Assembly (NCBI GenBank): GCA_963575745.1
Contig: CAUYUJ010005029.1
Span: forward strand, 1-64,000
Direction: 5' to 3'
Origin: Prorocentrum cordatum
Lineage: Eukaryota > Sar > Dinophyceae > Prorocentrales > Prorocentraceae
Length of the DNA stretch: 64,000 nt
Of the stretch, positions 10,528 through 19,703 are shown one piece after another. A program made the position numbers and the translations under genes. Below the pieces are notes generated by a model. It was not told where the DNA came from. It ran no database searches and saw nothing but the letters and a program-made list of their open reading frames with translations. The first letter of the stretch is position 1. Each line of letters opens with the position of its first letter.

Positions 10528-13332
10528 TTACCCTGGCGACGTACCCAACCCCTGCGCAATGCGGGGCATGAGTAGCTTGGGAGACGTGATATGGAAGTGA
10601 TGACGTGACATAGGCTCATATATTTCTGCGAGCGGCATTCGTGAGGCTCGCATCCCCCCAGGGATGGCGAGGTCCCGCTCAGATCCGCGTGGTGCTTCAC
10701 TCCGCTGGACCCGCCACCAGCCTTTGAAAGTAGCGACAGTTTCGCAGATTGCAGCCCCCCAGGCACGGCGAGGTCTTGCTCAGATCCGCGCGGTGCCTCA
10801 CTCCGCTGGGTCCACCATCAGCCCTCGAAAGTGGCGACAGTTTCGCAGATCGCAGCCCCGCAGGCACGGCGAGGTCTTGCTCAGATCCGCGCGGTGCCTC
10901 ACTCCGCTGGACCCACCAGCAGCCCTCGAAAGTGGCGACAGTTTCGCAGATCGCAGCCCCCCCAGGCACGGCGAGGTCTTGCTCAGATCCGCGTGGCAGC
11001 CCCCCAGGCACGGCGAGATCTTGCTCAGATCCGCGCGGCGCCTCACTCCGCTGGACCCACCAGCAGCCTTCGAAAGTGGGGGCAGTTTCGCAGATCGCAG
11101 CCCCCCCCAGGCACGGCGAGGTCTTGCTCAGACCCGCGCGGTGCCTCACTCCGCTGGACCCACCAGCAGCCCTCGAACGTGGCGACAGTTTCCCAGATCG
11201 CAGCCCCCCAGGCACGGCGAGGTCTTGCTCAGATCCGCGCGGTGCCTCACTCCGCTGGACCAACCAGCACCCCTCGAAAGTGGCGACAGTTTCGCAGATC
11301 GCAGCCCCCCAGGCACGGCGAGGTCTTGCTCAGATCCGCGCGGTGCCTCACTCCGCTGGACCCAGCAGCAGCCCTCGAAAGTGGCGACAGTTTCGCAGAT
11401 CGCAGCCCCCCAGGCACGGCGAGGTCTTGCTCAGATCCGCGCGGTTCCGCTGGACCCACCAGCAGCCTTCGAACGTGGCGACAGTTTCGCAGATCGCAGC
11501 CCCCCAGGCACGGCGAGGTCTTGCTCAGACCCGCGCGGCGCCTCACTCCGCTGGACCCGCTGGCAGCCCTCGAAAGTGGCGACGGTTTCGCAGATCGCAG
11601 CCCACCAGGCACTGCGAGGTCTTGCTCAGATCCGCGCGGCGCCTCACTCCGCTGGACCCACCAGCAGCCCTCGAAAGTGGGGGCAGTTTCGCAGATCGCA
11701 GCCCCCCCAGGCACGGCGAGGTCTTGATCAGATCCGTGCGGCGCCTCACTCCGCTGGACCCACCAGCAGCCCTCGAAAGCGGCGACAGTTTCGCAGATCG
11801 CAGCCCCCCCAGGCACGGCGAGGTCTTGCTCAGATCCGCGCGGTGCCTGACTCCGCTGGACCCACCAGCAGCCCTCGAAAGCGGCGACAGTTTCGCAGAT
11901 CGCAGCCCCCCAGGCACGGCGAGGTCTTGCTCAGATCCGCGCGGCGCCTCACTCTGCTGGACCCACCAGCAGCCCTCGAAAGTGGCGACAGTTTCGCAGA
12001 TCGCAGCCCCCCCCCCAGGCACGGCGAGGTCTTGCTCAGATCCGCGCGGTGCCTCACTCCGCTGGGCCCCCCAGCAGGCCTCGAACGTAGGGACAGTTTC
12101 GCAGATCGCAGCCCCCCAGGAACGGCGAGGTCTTGCTCAGATCCGCGCGGCGCCTCACTCCGCTGGACCCACCAGCCGCCCTCGAAAGTGGCGACAGTTT
12201 CGCAGATCGCAGCCCCCCAGGCACGGCGAGGTCTTGCTCAGATCCGCGCGGTGCCTCACTCCGCTGGACCCAGCAGCAGCCCTCGAAAGTGGCGACAGTT
12301 TCGCAGATCGCAGCCCCCCACCAGGCACGGCGAGGTCTTGCTCAGATCCGCGCGGTGCCTCACTCCGCTGGACCCCCCAGCAGGCCTCGAAAGTGGCGAC
12401 AGGTTCGCAGATCGCAGCCCCCCAGGCACGGCGAGGTCTTGCTCAGATCCGCGCGGCGCTTCACTCCGCTGGACCCACCAGCAGCCCTCGAAAGTGGCGA
12501 CGGTTTCGCAGGCCGCAGCCCCCCCCAGGGATGGCGAGGTCTAATTTGGGTCCGCGCGTGGCGTCACTGTGCTGGGCCCTCCAGCAGGCCTCGAAAGTGG
12601 CGACAGTTTCACAGATCGCAGCCCCCCCAGGGATGGCGAGGTCTAGTTTGAATCCGCGTGTGGCGTCACTGTGCTGGGCCCCCCAGCAGCCCTCGAACGT
12701 GGCGACAGTTTCACAGATAGCAGCACCCCAGGGATGGCGAGGTGTAATTTGGGTCCGCGCGTGGCGTCACTGTGCTGGGCCCCCCAGCAGGCTTCGGAAG
12801 TGGCGACAGTTTCACAGATCGCAGCCCCCCAGGGATGGCGAGGTCTAATTTGGATCCGCGCGTGGCGTCACTGTGCTGGGCCCCCCAGCAGGCCTCGAAA
12901 GTGGTGACAGTTTCACAGATCGCAGCCCCCCCAGGGATGGCGAGGTGTAATTTGGGTCCGCGCGTGGCGTCACTGTGCTGGGCCCCCCAGCAGGCCTCGA
13001 AAGTGGCGACAGTTTCACAGATCGCCGCCCCCCAGGGATGGCGCGGTGTAATTTGGGTCCGCGCGTGGCGTCACTGTGCTGGGCCCCCCAGCAGGCCTCG
13101 AAAGTGGCGGCAGTTTCACAGATCGCAGCCCCCCAGGGATGGCGATGTCTAATTTGGATCCGCGCGTGGCGTCACTGTGCTGGGCCCCCCAGCAGGCCTC
13201 GAAAGTGGCGACAGTTTCACAGATCGCAGCCCCCCGCAGGCAAGACAGGAGGAGGTAGGCAGGAGGCGGGAGGAAGGAAGGTGGAGACCACAGTCCCTTT
13301 TTCCAAACGAATACCCAACCAAGGAGGGTTGG
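10528..13332 (+). mobile_element. Satellite-carrying block, unit 2
   Basis: Repeats the organisation of unit 1: the same TTACCCTGGCGACG start, the same leader (to about 10,660), a longer 101-bp array and the same purine-rich tail ending GGAGGGTTGG. The joint between units (10,522-10,527) is GAACAC, close to the word at the outer borders. Either two insertions landed next to each other or one was duplicated in tandem. Confidence 0.7.
10665..13240 (+). repeat. 101-bp satellite array 2
   Basis: About 25 monomers: type I to about 12,520, then about seven type II monomers to 13,240. This is the same I-then-II order as array 1. One truncated monomer junction lies at about 10,990-11,000. Confidence 0.95.
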
Positions 13333-13784
13333 AAACAAAATATTTTAAACATGCGCCAAACTTATCAACAAATGCGAAAAACATAGTCCCCAGGCTGTTT
13401 TTGGATTATTCCCGGAAAGGGCATGGGCCCAGGGTTCTCTTTTAGTTGGTTTACCCCCCGGTTTCGACTTGAAGGGGGCCGGCGGAATTCTTGTGCGATA
13501 AATTTCGAGGTCGAAGGGGGCCGGCGGATTTCAATTGTGAGGACGAAGGCCATTTTTCGCCACCCCTCACGCAGATCGTGCTCTTGGAATTTTACTGCCT
13601 TTAGGAAACCTCGATATTTCACAGGTGAAGTCCACTTTTTTCCGACATCGACTTTAAACTGTAAAAAACAAGGTAAACGCGTTCGCTCGATAAATAACGA
13701 GGCACCGCGGCCTCCGGAACGGCGCTGGGAACGGAGTTTTGGATTCTTGAAGTTGCATAAGTTCGGAAATAGCAGAAATCCTTT

Positions 13785-14090
13785 GTGTTTTTTGACCCTG
13801 ACCCCGCCGATCTGCGTAAGGTGTGGCACGGAATACCAGAAATGTATCAACCTGTGTGTTTTTGGACCCTGACCCCGCCGATCTGCGTGAGGGGTGGCGC
13901 GGATTTCCAGAAATGTGGCAAATCCCATGTGTTTTTGGACCCTGACCCCGCCGATCTGCGTGAGGGGTGGCGCGGAATTCCAGAAATGTGGCAAATCCCT
14001 TGTGTTTTCGGATCCTGACCCCGCCGACCTGCGTGAGGGGTGGCACCGAATTTCAGAAATGTGGCAAGTCCCATGTGTTTTCGGACCTTG
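13785..14090 (+). repeat. 72-bp satellite inside C2
   Basis: Four units of about 72 bp carrying TGACCCCGCCGATCTGCGTG, a GAATTCCAGAAATGTGGCAA-like word and CCCATGTGTTTTTGG. The same monomer forms the array at 60,825-61,455. Confidence 0.92.
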
Positions 14091-14096
14091 ACTTCG

Positions 14097-14300
14097 CCCA
14101 GGAGGGCCCAGGAGGCTCCAGGAGAGCCCAGGAGAGCCCAGGAGGGCCCAGGAGAGCCCAGGAGGGCCCAGGAGGACCCAGGAGGCTCCAAGAGGCACCA
14201 GGGGGCCCAAGGAGGGCCCAGGAGAAGCTCCAGGAGGCTCCAGGAGAGCCCAGGAGGGCCCAAGAGGTCCAAGGAAGACCCAGGAGGGCCCAGGAGCCCT
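14097..14300 (+). repeat. CAGGAGGGCC decamer-like repeat
   Basis: Tandem GCCCAGGAGGGCCCAGGAGA units of about 10-11 bp. The final word, GGGATCGTGGCCCTGGGAGC, occurs twice (about 14,305 and 14,347). Confidence 0.85.
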
Positions 14301-15925
14301 TACGAGGGATCGTGGCCCTGGGAGCGCTGACGTAGCGTAATTTACGAGGGATCGTGGCCCTGGGAGCGCGGGTGTAGTGTAATTTCAGAGCTAGTTGAGG
14401 ATGTCTCGAGCGAAACGCTGGTTGCCAGGATTTCTTTGGATTTTGACAGGATGTCTCGAGCGAAACGCTTGTTTTTCAGAATTTGTTGAGGATGTCTCGA
14501 GCGAAACGCTGGTTTTGCAAAATTGGGGGGATGTCTCGAGCGGGGGCCTCGTGGGGTGCCAGAATTCAGAGGATGTCTCAGGCGAAATGCTTGTTTTCAC
14601 GTCCCGCTCGCAGGAATTCTGAGGATGTCTCGCGCGTGCCGCGTCCCGCGCGCAGGAATTTTGAGGATGTCTCTACTAATTTGTTTGTTTGGCGAGGATT
14701 TCTTTGGATTTTGACAGGATGTCTCGAGCAAAACGCTTGTTTTTCATACTTTGTTGAGGATGTCTCGAGCGAAACGCTGGCTTTGCAAAATTGGGGGATG
14801 TCTCGAGCGGGGGCCTCGTGGGTGGCCAGAATTCAGAGGATGTCTCAGGCGAAATGCTTGTTTTCACGTCCCGCTCGCAGGAATTCCGAGGATTCACGTC
14901 ACGCTCGCTTGGCACGTTCCGTGTGGGGCGTCCCTTGGCGAGTCCCCCTGGCACGTCGTGTGGCGCGTCCCCTGACACATCCCGTGGCACATCCATTGGC
15001 ACGTTCCGTAGCGCGTCCCCTTGGCACGTCCCGCGGTGCGTTCCCATGGCACGTCCTTTGGCACGTCGCTTGGCGCGTCCCTTGAGACGTTCCGCGTCGC
15101 GTCCTCCTGGCATGGTCCCCTGTCCATTAGCTCTGGGGCAGCTACTATGTGTTCAGGCAGCTCGAGCTTAAGATCCAGATCAGTTCGGTCAGGACTCGGA
15201 TGCAAAGGAGGACTCGATCCACGAGGCTATAGAGCACAATCGCGCCATGGCACATCGCAATTCAGCACGGCGCAGCACAGCACAGCCCTCGGCACGGTAC
15301 ATCAAGATCGATACACTCAGCATTGCAATTTGGCACGTTCCTTGGCACGTTCCGTGGGGCGTCCCTTGGCGAGTCCCCCTGGCACGTCGCGTGGCGCGTC
15401 CCCTGGCACATCCCGTGGCACATCCATTGGCACGTTCCGTAGCGCGTCCCCTTGGCACGTCCCGCGGTGCGACCCCATGGCACGTCCCCTGGCACGTCGC
15501 CTGGCGCATCCCTTGGGACGTTTCGCGGCGCGTCCTCCTGGCATGTCCTCCTGTCCATTAGCTCTGGGGCAGCTACTATGTGTTCAGGCAGCTCGAGCTT
15601 AAGATCCACATCAGTTCGGTCAGGACTCGGATGCAAAGGAGGACTCGATCCACGAGGCTATAGAGCACAATCGCGCCATGGCACATCGCAATTCAGCACG
15701 GCGCAGCACAGCACAGCCCTCGGCACGGTACATCAAGATCGATACACTCAGCATTGCATTTGCCCGTCACCCAATCAGGTGTCTTTGAAAACGCTGCCAT
15801 GTGTTACAGTTCTATATTCCTTTCCGGGTTCGTGGATCGATCATGTTTTTGGACTATTTTTGGGGCATGTTTCATTTTTCGTCGAAAATCTTTTTTTTTG
15901 GGGACAGGCCGACTTAACCCCAGGG

Positions 15926-16337
15926 ATTTTGGAGGGGGAAGGTCGGGGGCAGCGACGGGGGGTGCAGGAGGCACAGGGGGGGATGCATCGACCTCCAATC
16001 GCCGAGAAGGGGCCCGATAGCCTACAGCCCCACCCCGCCCAGGAACGTGGGGGCTCGCTATCAGTGGCTCATCGCCGACCCGTCGGCGATGTACCGTCTA
16101 TTCCAGGTCGACGCATCACGCATCCTCCGCCTGTGCCAGCTTCTCCCTATCGTCGCCCCCTCAGAAGGGGGGAGGCACAGTCTTTCGGGGGCTGCTGGAA
16201 GGGTCCCTGGCCGGCCATGGATCTCACACGCCTTGTCTCCCTGGGCAGGCGGGGGGGGGCGGATCAATGCAAGCCTGCGCGGGGCTCACCCGGCCGCCGC
16301 TCTTGGACCCCGAAAAACAAGTCTTATTCTTCGGGTT
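15926..16337. other. Unassigned stretch, no gene seen
   Basis: GC-rich, apparently single-copy in the window. Short frames on both strands lack recognisable motifs. Confidence 0.4.
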
Positions 16338-16396
16338 TGCGCATGCGGTGTCTTAAAGATGCGCATGCGGTGTCTTAAAGACACCGCATGCGCATC
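16338..16396. repeat. Perfect 39-bp palindrome with adjacent direct copy
   Basis: 16,358-16,396 is a perfect palindrome with 19-bp arms (GATGCGCATGCGGTGTCTT) around a single A. One arm is also repeated directly just upstream (16,338-16,359). Confidence 0.92.
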
Positions 16397-16441
16397 AATT
16401 CTTGACGCTTCGCGCATCCCCACCAGCCCATCATTATCGCT

Positions 16442-16630
16442 CAAGGGAGGAGGAGGAGATAGAGGAGCTGGAGGAGGAGGAGGAGGAGGAGGAGGAGGAG
16501 GAGCAGGAGCAGGAGCAGGAGCAGGAGCCGGAGGAGGAGGGATGGTTCAGGAGGGAGAAGGACGACGAGTCCGCGGAGGAGAGGATGAGGAGAAGACGGA
16601 AGACGAAGAGGAGAGGGAGGAGGAGGGCGA
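16442..16630 (+). repeat. (GGA)n microsatellite
   Basis: GGA/GCA/GAC purine-rich trinucleotide tract. One of only two large tracts with the purine strand on + (the other is 51,365-51,800). Confidence 0.9.
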
Positions 16631-16659
16631 GCAGAAGAGCCAGAAGCCTCTTTGAATGC

Positions 16660-16815
16660 CCCTCGGAGTCTCCTCGGATGTCGCCTGGAAGCTTTTTGTT
16701 GGAGGCTCCTTGGGGCGTCCGGGGAGGCCTCTTGGCGGGCCCAGGGTCGACCTTGAGCGCCTTTTGGGCACCCCGGGGGTCCTCTTGAGGCCTTTTGGGG
16801 GTCTCTTGGGAGCCT
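16660..16815 (+). repeat. Degenerate CTTGGGG-type repeat
   Basis: GGCCTCTTGGCGGGCCC, GAGGCCTTTTGGGGGTCTC and related words. Confidence 0.5.
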
Positions 16816-17034
16816 CTTCTTGGCATCGCTCGGACGTGTCCAAAAGGAATGCAGGTTCGCGTCGTGTCGACGCGGCGTCGACACCGCAGTGGGCGTTCAA
16901 GGCTCTGGCGCAGGGCAAGCCTTTGATCTTTCAAGCTTGAACGATCCACGCGGTGTCAGAAGCGAACGCTGGGTCGCCACGATCCGAACTTGTTGCCGTA
17001 GGTTATTTCGGCCGTCGCTTCTGTCGCCTTTTGT

Positions 17035-17145
17035 CGAGGACGTGAGGCGGGATACCGTGTCGGGAGCATCCTCGATCATTTGGCGAAAAACCACTCACGA
17101 AACCGAAAAAAGCACAGAGAATGGACGTCCGAGCGATGGCGAGTT
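17035..17145 (+). repeat. R dispersed repeat copy
   Basis: Carries CATCCTCGATCATTTGGCGA and GAATGGACGTCCGAGCGATG in the same order as the copies at 22,525-22,655 and 37,810-37,935. A related form is tandem at 26,180-26,700. Confidence 0.75.
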
Positions 17146-17455
17146 TTGGGGGTCTCTTGGGAGCCTCTTGGAGGCCCCTCGGGCGCCTCTTGGGGCTGTC
17201 TGGGCGCCCCTTGGGCCCCTCTTGGGGCGCTCTTGGGAGCTTCAGGGGCGCTCTTAAAGCCGTCTTGGAAGACATCGATCAAACAAGAGGGTGTTTGGGG
17301 CACTACCCTTCTAGAATGCCTAAGATCGTCTCTTGGGGCGCTCTTGAGGCGCTCTTGGGGCGCTTTTGGGCGCTCTTGGGGTCGTCTTGGGGCTCTCTTG
17401 GGCCTCTCTTGGGCCCCTCTTCGGCCATCTTGGAGCCACCTTGAGGCCTCGGTTG
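17140..17455 (+). repeat. CTCTTGGGGCGCT degenerate satellite
   Basis: Units of about 12-15 bp (CTCTTGGGGC, GGCGCTCTTGGGGC). Same class as 2003-2400. Confidence 0.7.
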
Positions 17456-17533
17456 GCCATCGGAAGCGAAAAGGCGAGAGTGCACTCTGTATGTGTGTGT
17501 ACACGTATATCTATACACACATATTATTTAATG

Positions 17534-18396
17534 CATAAGTTGTGCATGTATTTATGCATGTATGTATGTATGTATGTATGTATGTAAGACTGTATGTATG
17601 CGTGTATGTATGTATATATGTATGCATGCACGCATGTATGCATGCATGCATGCATGTATGTATGCATGTATGTATGTATGTATGTAGTTATGTACGTATG
17701 TATGTATGTATGTACGTACGTATGTATATATGCATATATGTATGTATGTATACATGTATGTATATATGTATATATGTACGTATGTATGTATGTATGTATG
17801 TATGTATGCATGCATGCATGTATGTATGTATGTATGTATGTATGTATGTATGTATGTATGTGTGTATGTGTGTATGCATGTATGTATGCATGCATGTGTG
17901 TATGTATGTATGTATGTACGTATGCATGCATGTATGTATGTATATATATATATGTGTGTGCACTGTTGTACATATGCATGTATGTACATATGCATGTATG
18001 TATGTATGCATGCATGCATGTATGTATACATGTATGTACGTATGTATGCGTGTATGTGTGCATGTATGTATGTAATTTTGCATGAATGAATGAATGTATA
18101 TATGTAAATATGTATGTATATATATATGCATATATGCATGCATGTATGGATGTCTGTCTGTCTGTCTGTCGGTCTGTCTGTCTGTCTGTATGTATGTATT
18201 TATGTATGTATGTACATATGCATGTATGTATGTATGTATGTATGTATGTATGTATGTGTGTTTGTACGTGTGCATATATGCATGTATGCATGCATGCATG
18301 TATGTATGAATGAACGAATGAATGAATGTCTGTCTGCCTGCCTGCCTGTCTGTCTGTCGGTCTGTCTGTATGTATGTATGTGTATATATATATATA
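17534..18396 (+). repeat. (ATGT)n compound microsatellite
   Basis: About 860 bp of TATG/GTAT tetranucleotides with GCATG, TACG and TGTC blocks (pure GTCT near 18,150-18,190 and 18,325-18,370). Several frames stay open and encode Cys/Val/Tyr/Met or His/Thr/Ile/Tyr repeats, which are not credible proteins. Confidence 0.97.
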
Positions 18397-18419
18397 GAGA
18401 TATAGATCCTCAGGTTTCG

Positions 18420-18625
18420 GATGGATTTTGGTCTCTTCGGGGCCTTCTTGGGGAGCTCTTTGGCCACTTGGAGCCGTCTTGGGGTGGTCTTGGGGCCTCT
18501 TGGAGCAGCTTGGGAGCCATCTTGAGGCATCTTAGGCTATCTTGAGCCATCTTGGAGGTCATCTTGGGCTTCCTGAGGCGCTGTTGGAACCGTCTTTGGC
18601 GATCTTGGACGCTCCAACGCCTCGT
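18420..18625 (+). repeat. Degenerate CTTGGGG/CATCTTGG repeat
   Basis: GCCTTCTTGGGG, GTCTTGGGG and CATCTTGAGGC words. Confidence 0.55.
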
Positions 18626-18649
18626 GGGGCGCCCCGTACAGGTCCAGGG

Positions 18650-18756
18650 GCGGGGTTAAGGGGGAGGGGTGCACCCCTCCCCGAAAGGGAAGAAAGGTGT
18701 TGGACGAGAAAGCTCTCTAGACCATCTACGCCCTGAAGGGCTGGTGGGACTTCTGA
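18650..18756 (+). repeat. Dispersed ~105-bp repeat, copy 1
   Basis: Matches 62,627-62,733: a G-rich start, CCCCTCCCCGAA(A)GGG(G)AAGAA, AAAGCTCT, ACC(A/G)(T/C)CGACGCCC-like and AGGGCTGGTGGGA. Same orientation, 44 kb apart. Confidence 0.75.
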
Positions 18757-18757
18757 C

Positions 18758-18880
18758 GGTCCGCGCGGATTTCTTGGATCTGCGCTGGGCCCTGCTGGCG
18801 GCGCCTCCGGCTCCGCCCCTGGCGCGCTCCACGAGCCAGGGAGGGGGATCCAGCGCGGATCCAAGAAATCCGCGCGGACC
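18758..18880. repeat. Foldback with 31-bp arms
   Basis: The arm 18,758-18,788 (GGTCCGCGCGGATTTCTTGG and on) is the complement of 18,850-18,880 with one mismatch; the loop is about 60 bp. A diverged relative begins at 19,387 with the same GGTCCGCGCGG..TTCTTGGA word. Confidence 0.85.
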
Positions 18881-19386
18881 TCTAACAATAATGTTTATGC
18901 CGTTTTCGTGATTCCTCTATGACTGCTGGGGGTGCATCCATGCTTTGTCTTTTCGCTCGTGTGCAAGCCTCTCTCGCTGAGCGCAGTCTCGTGGGCGTCT
19001 CTTATCGCGCTCACGTCCTCAGGAACGAGACGAGGAGATCTTGCGCTGCCCGCTCCTGACCATGATCCGCAACCCTCATTGCATGTACCAGCCCTAGCTC
19101 AATTTCTTTCGTTCCCGTGCTGATATTCGGATGCAACTCCTGGGAGGTCAAATTCTGTTTTTGCCCTGGTCCGAAAGCCGGCTTAATCCGGGCTAATCCA
19201 GCTTAATCCCGCTTCATCTGGCTTAATCCCGCTTGATCCCGCGTAATCTGGCTTAATCCGAGGCCCTTTCTGGCATAGCAGCCACCCAGTGGGGTTTAAT
19301 CTTTTTCGATTTGTCCGACGAAAACCTCCCAGTAGTTGCCTCCCAACTGATACTCGAAGAAAACTTGCGTACTCGTGCGTTTTTTG
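18881..19386. other. Unassigned stretch with GCTTAATCCC repeats
   Basis: Mostly unassigned. 19,185-19,262 holds degenerate 10-bp GCTTAATCCC/GCTTAATCTG units. No gene is seen. Confidence 0.5.
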
Positions 19387-19490
19387 AGGTCCGCGCGGCT
19401 TTCTTGGACCGTGGCTGGGCCCCCCCCCACTGCGGCGCCGCCTCCCAGCGCGCGAAGCGCACCTGGGAGAGTGGCCCAGCGCCGATCCTC
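19387..19490. repeat. Degenerate foldback related to 18,758-18,880
   Basis: Left word GGTCCGCGCGGCTTTCTTGG; the right side, GGCCCAGCGCCGATCCTCG, is only partly complementary. Confidence 0.55.
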
Positions 19491-19498
19491 GACTAGAC

Positions 19499-19648
19499 GT
19501 AAGAGTGACCTTTCGCCGGAGTGACCTTTGGTGCGGGCCCAATGGGGTCCACAGATGGCTGAAAACGAAGCAGGAGCAGCGGCTTGCGCGCCCAGGTTTG
19601 GTCTCCCCGCGGCCCACAAAAAGCCGCGCAACAAAGGTCACTCTTACC
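19499..19648. repeat. Foldback with GTAAGAGTGACCTTT arms
   Basis: GTAAGAGTGACCTTT at 19,499 is complemented by AAAGGTCACTCTTAC ending at 19,648. Each arm is followed or preceded by a second GAGTGACC word. The loop is about 120 bp. Confidence 0.7.
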
Positions 19649-19703
19649 CAGGGTCACTCCTGCGTGTAGCCGAGATCCGAGAAGTCTGTTTGTTCCTCTA
19701 TCC

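Larger units (their letters stand above)
13411..15845 (+). mobile_element. C-family composite element C2 (interior A), inside M2
   Basis: Starts CCCGGAAAGGGCATGGGCCC and ends CCTTTCCGGGTTCGTGGATC..CATG. Flanking TTTTTGGATTATT (13,398-13,410) and TTTTTGGACTATT (15,846-15,858) are a likely 13-bp target duplication with one mismatch. In order: paired GAAGGGGGCCGGCGG repeats (13,471 and 13,513), a 72-bp satellite (13,785-14,090), CAGGAGGGCC repeats (14,097-14,300), TCTCGAGCG modules (14,395-14,900), TGGCACGTCCCC arrays and two 3' blocks (about 15,110-15,310 and 15,545-15,845). Confidence 0.82.
8207..15917. mobile_element. M-family element M2, split by two nested insertions
   Basis: The left end at 8207 reads TTAAGTCGGGCCCGTCCCCC, and the right end at 15,917 is the complement of TTAAGTCGGCCTGTCCCC. 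The flanks 8199-8206 and 15,918-15,925 are both CCCCAGGG, an exact 8-bp target duplication 7.7 kb apart. Pieces of the M interior (as in M1) occur at 8238-8250, 13,333-13,410 and 15,846-15,917 in the right order. What separates them is the 101-bp satellite block (8251-13,332) and element C2 (13,411-15,845). Confidence 0.9.

Noticed and set aside
8554-12848. Frames of 360-700 codons over the 101-bp satellite
   Set aside because: The monomer lacks stops in several frames; length and sequence are explained by the repeat, and both strands are equally open.
8390-13240. CRISPR-like array
   Set aside because: Contiguous 101-bp monomers without unique spacers in an apparently eukaryotic sequence; it is a satellite.
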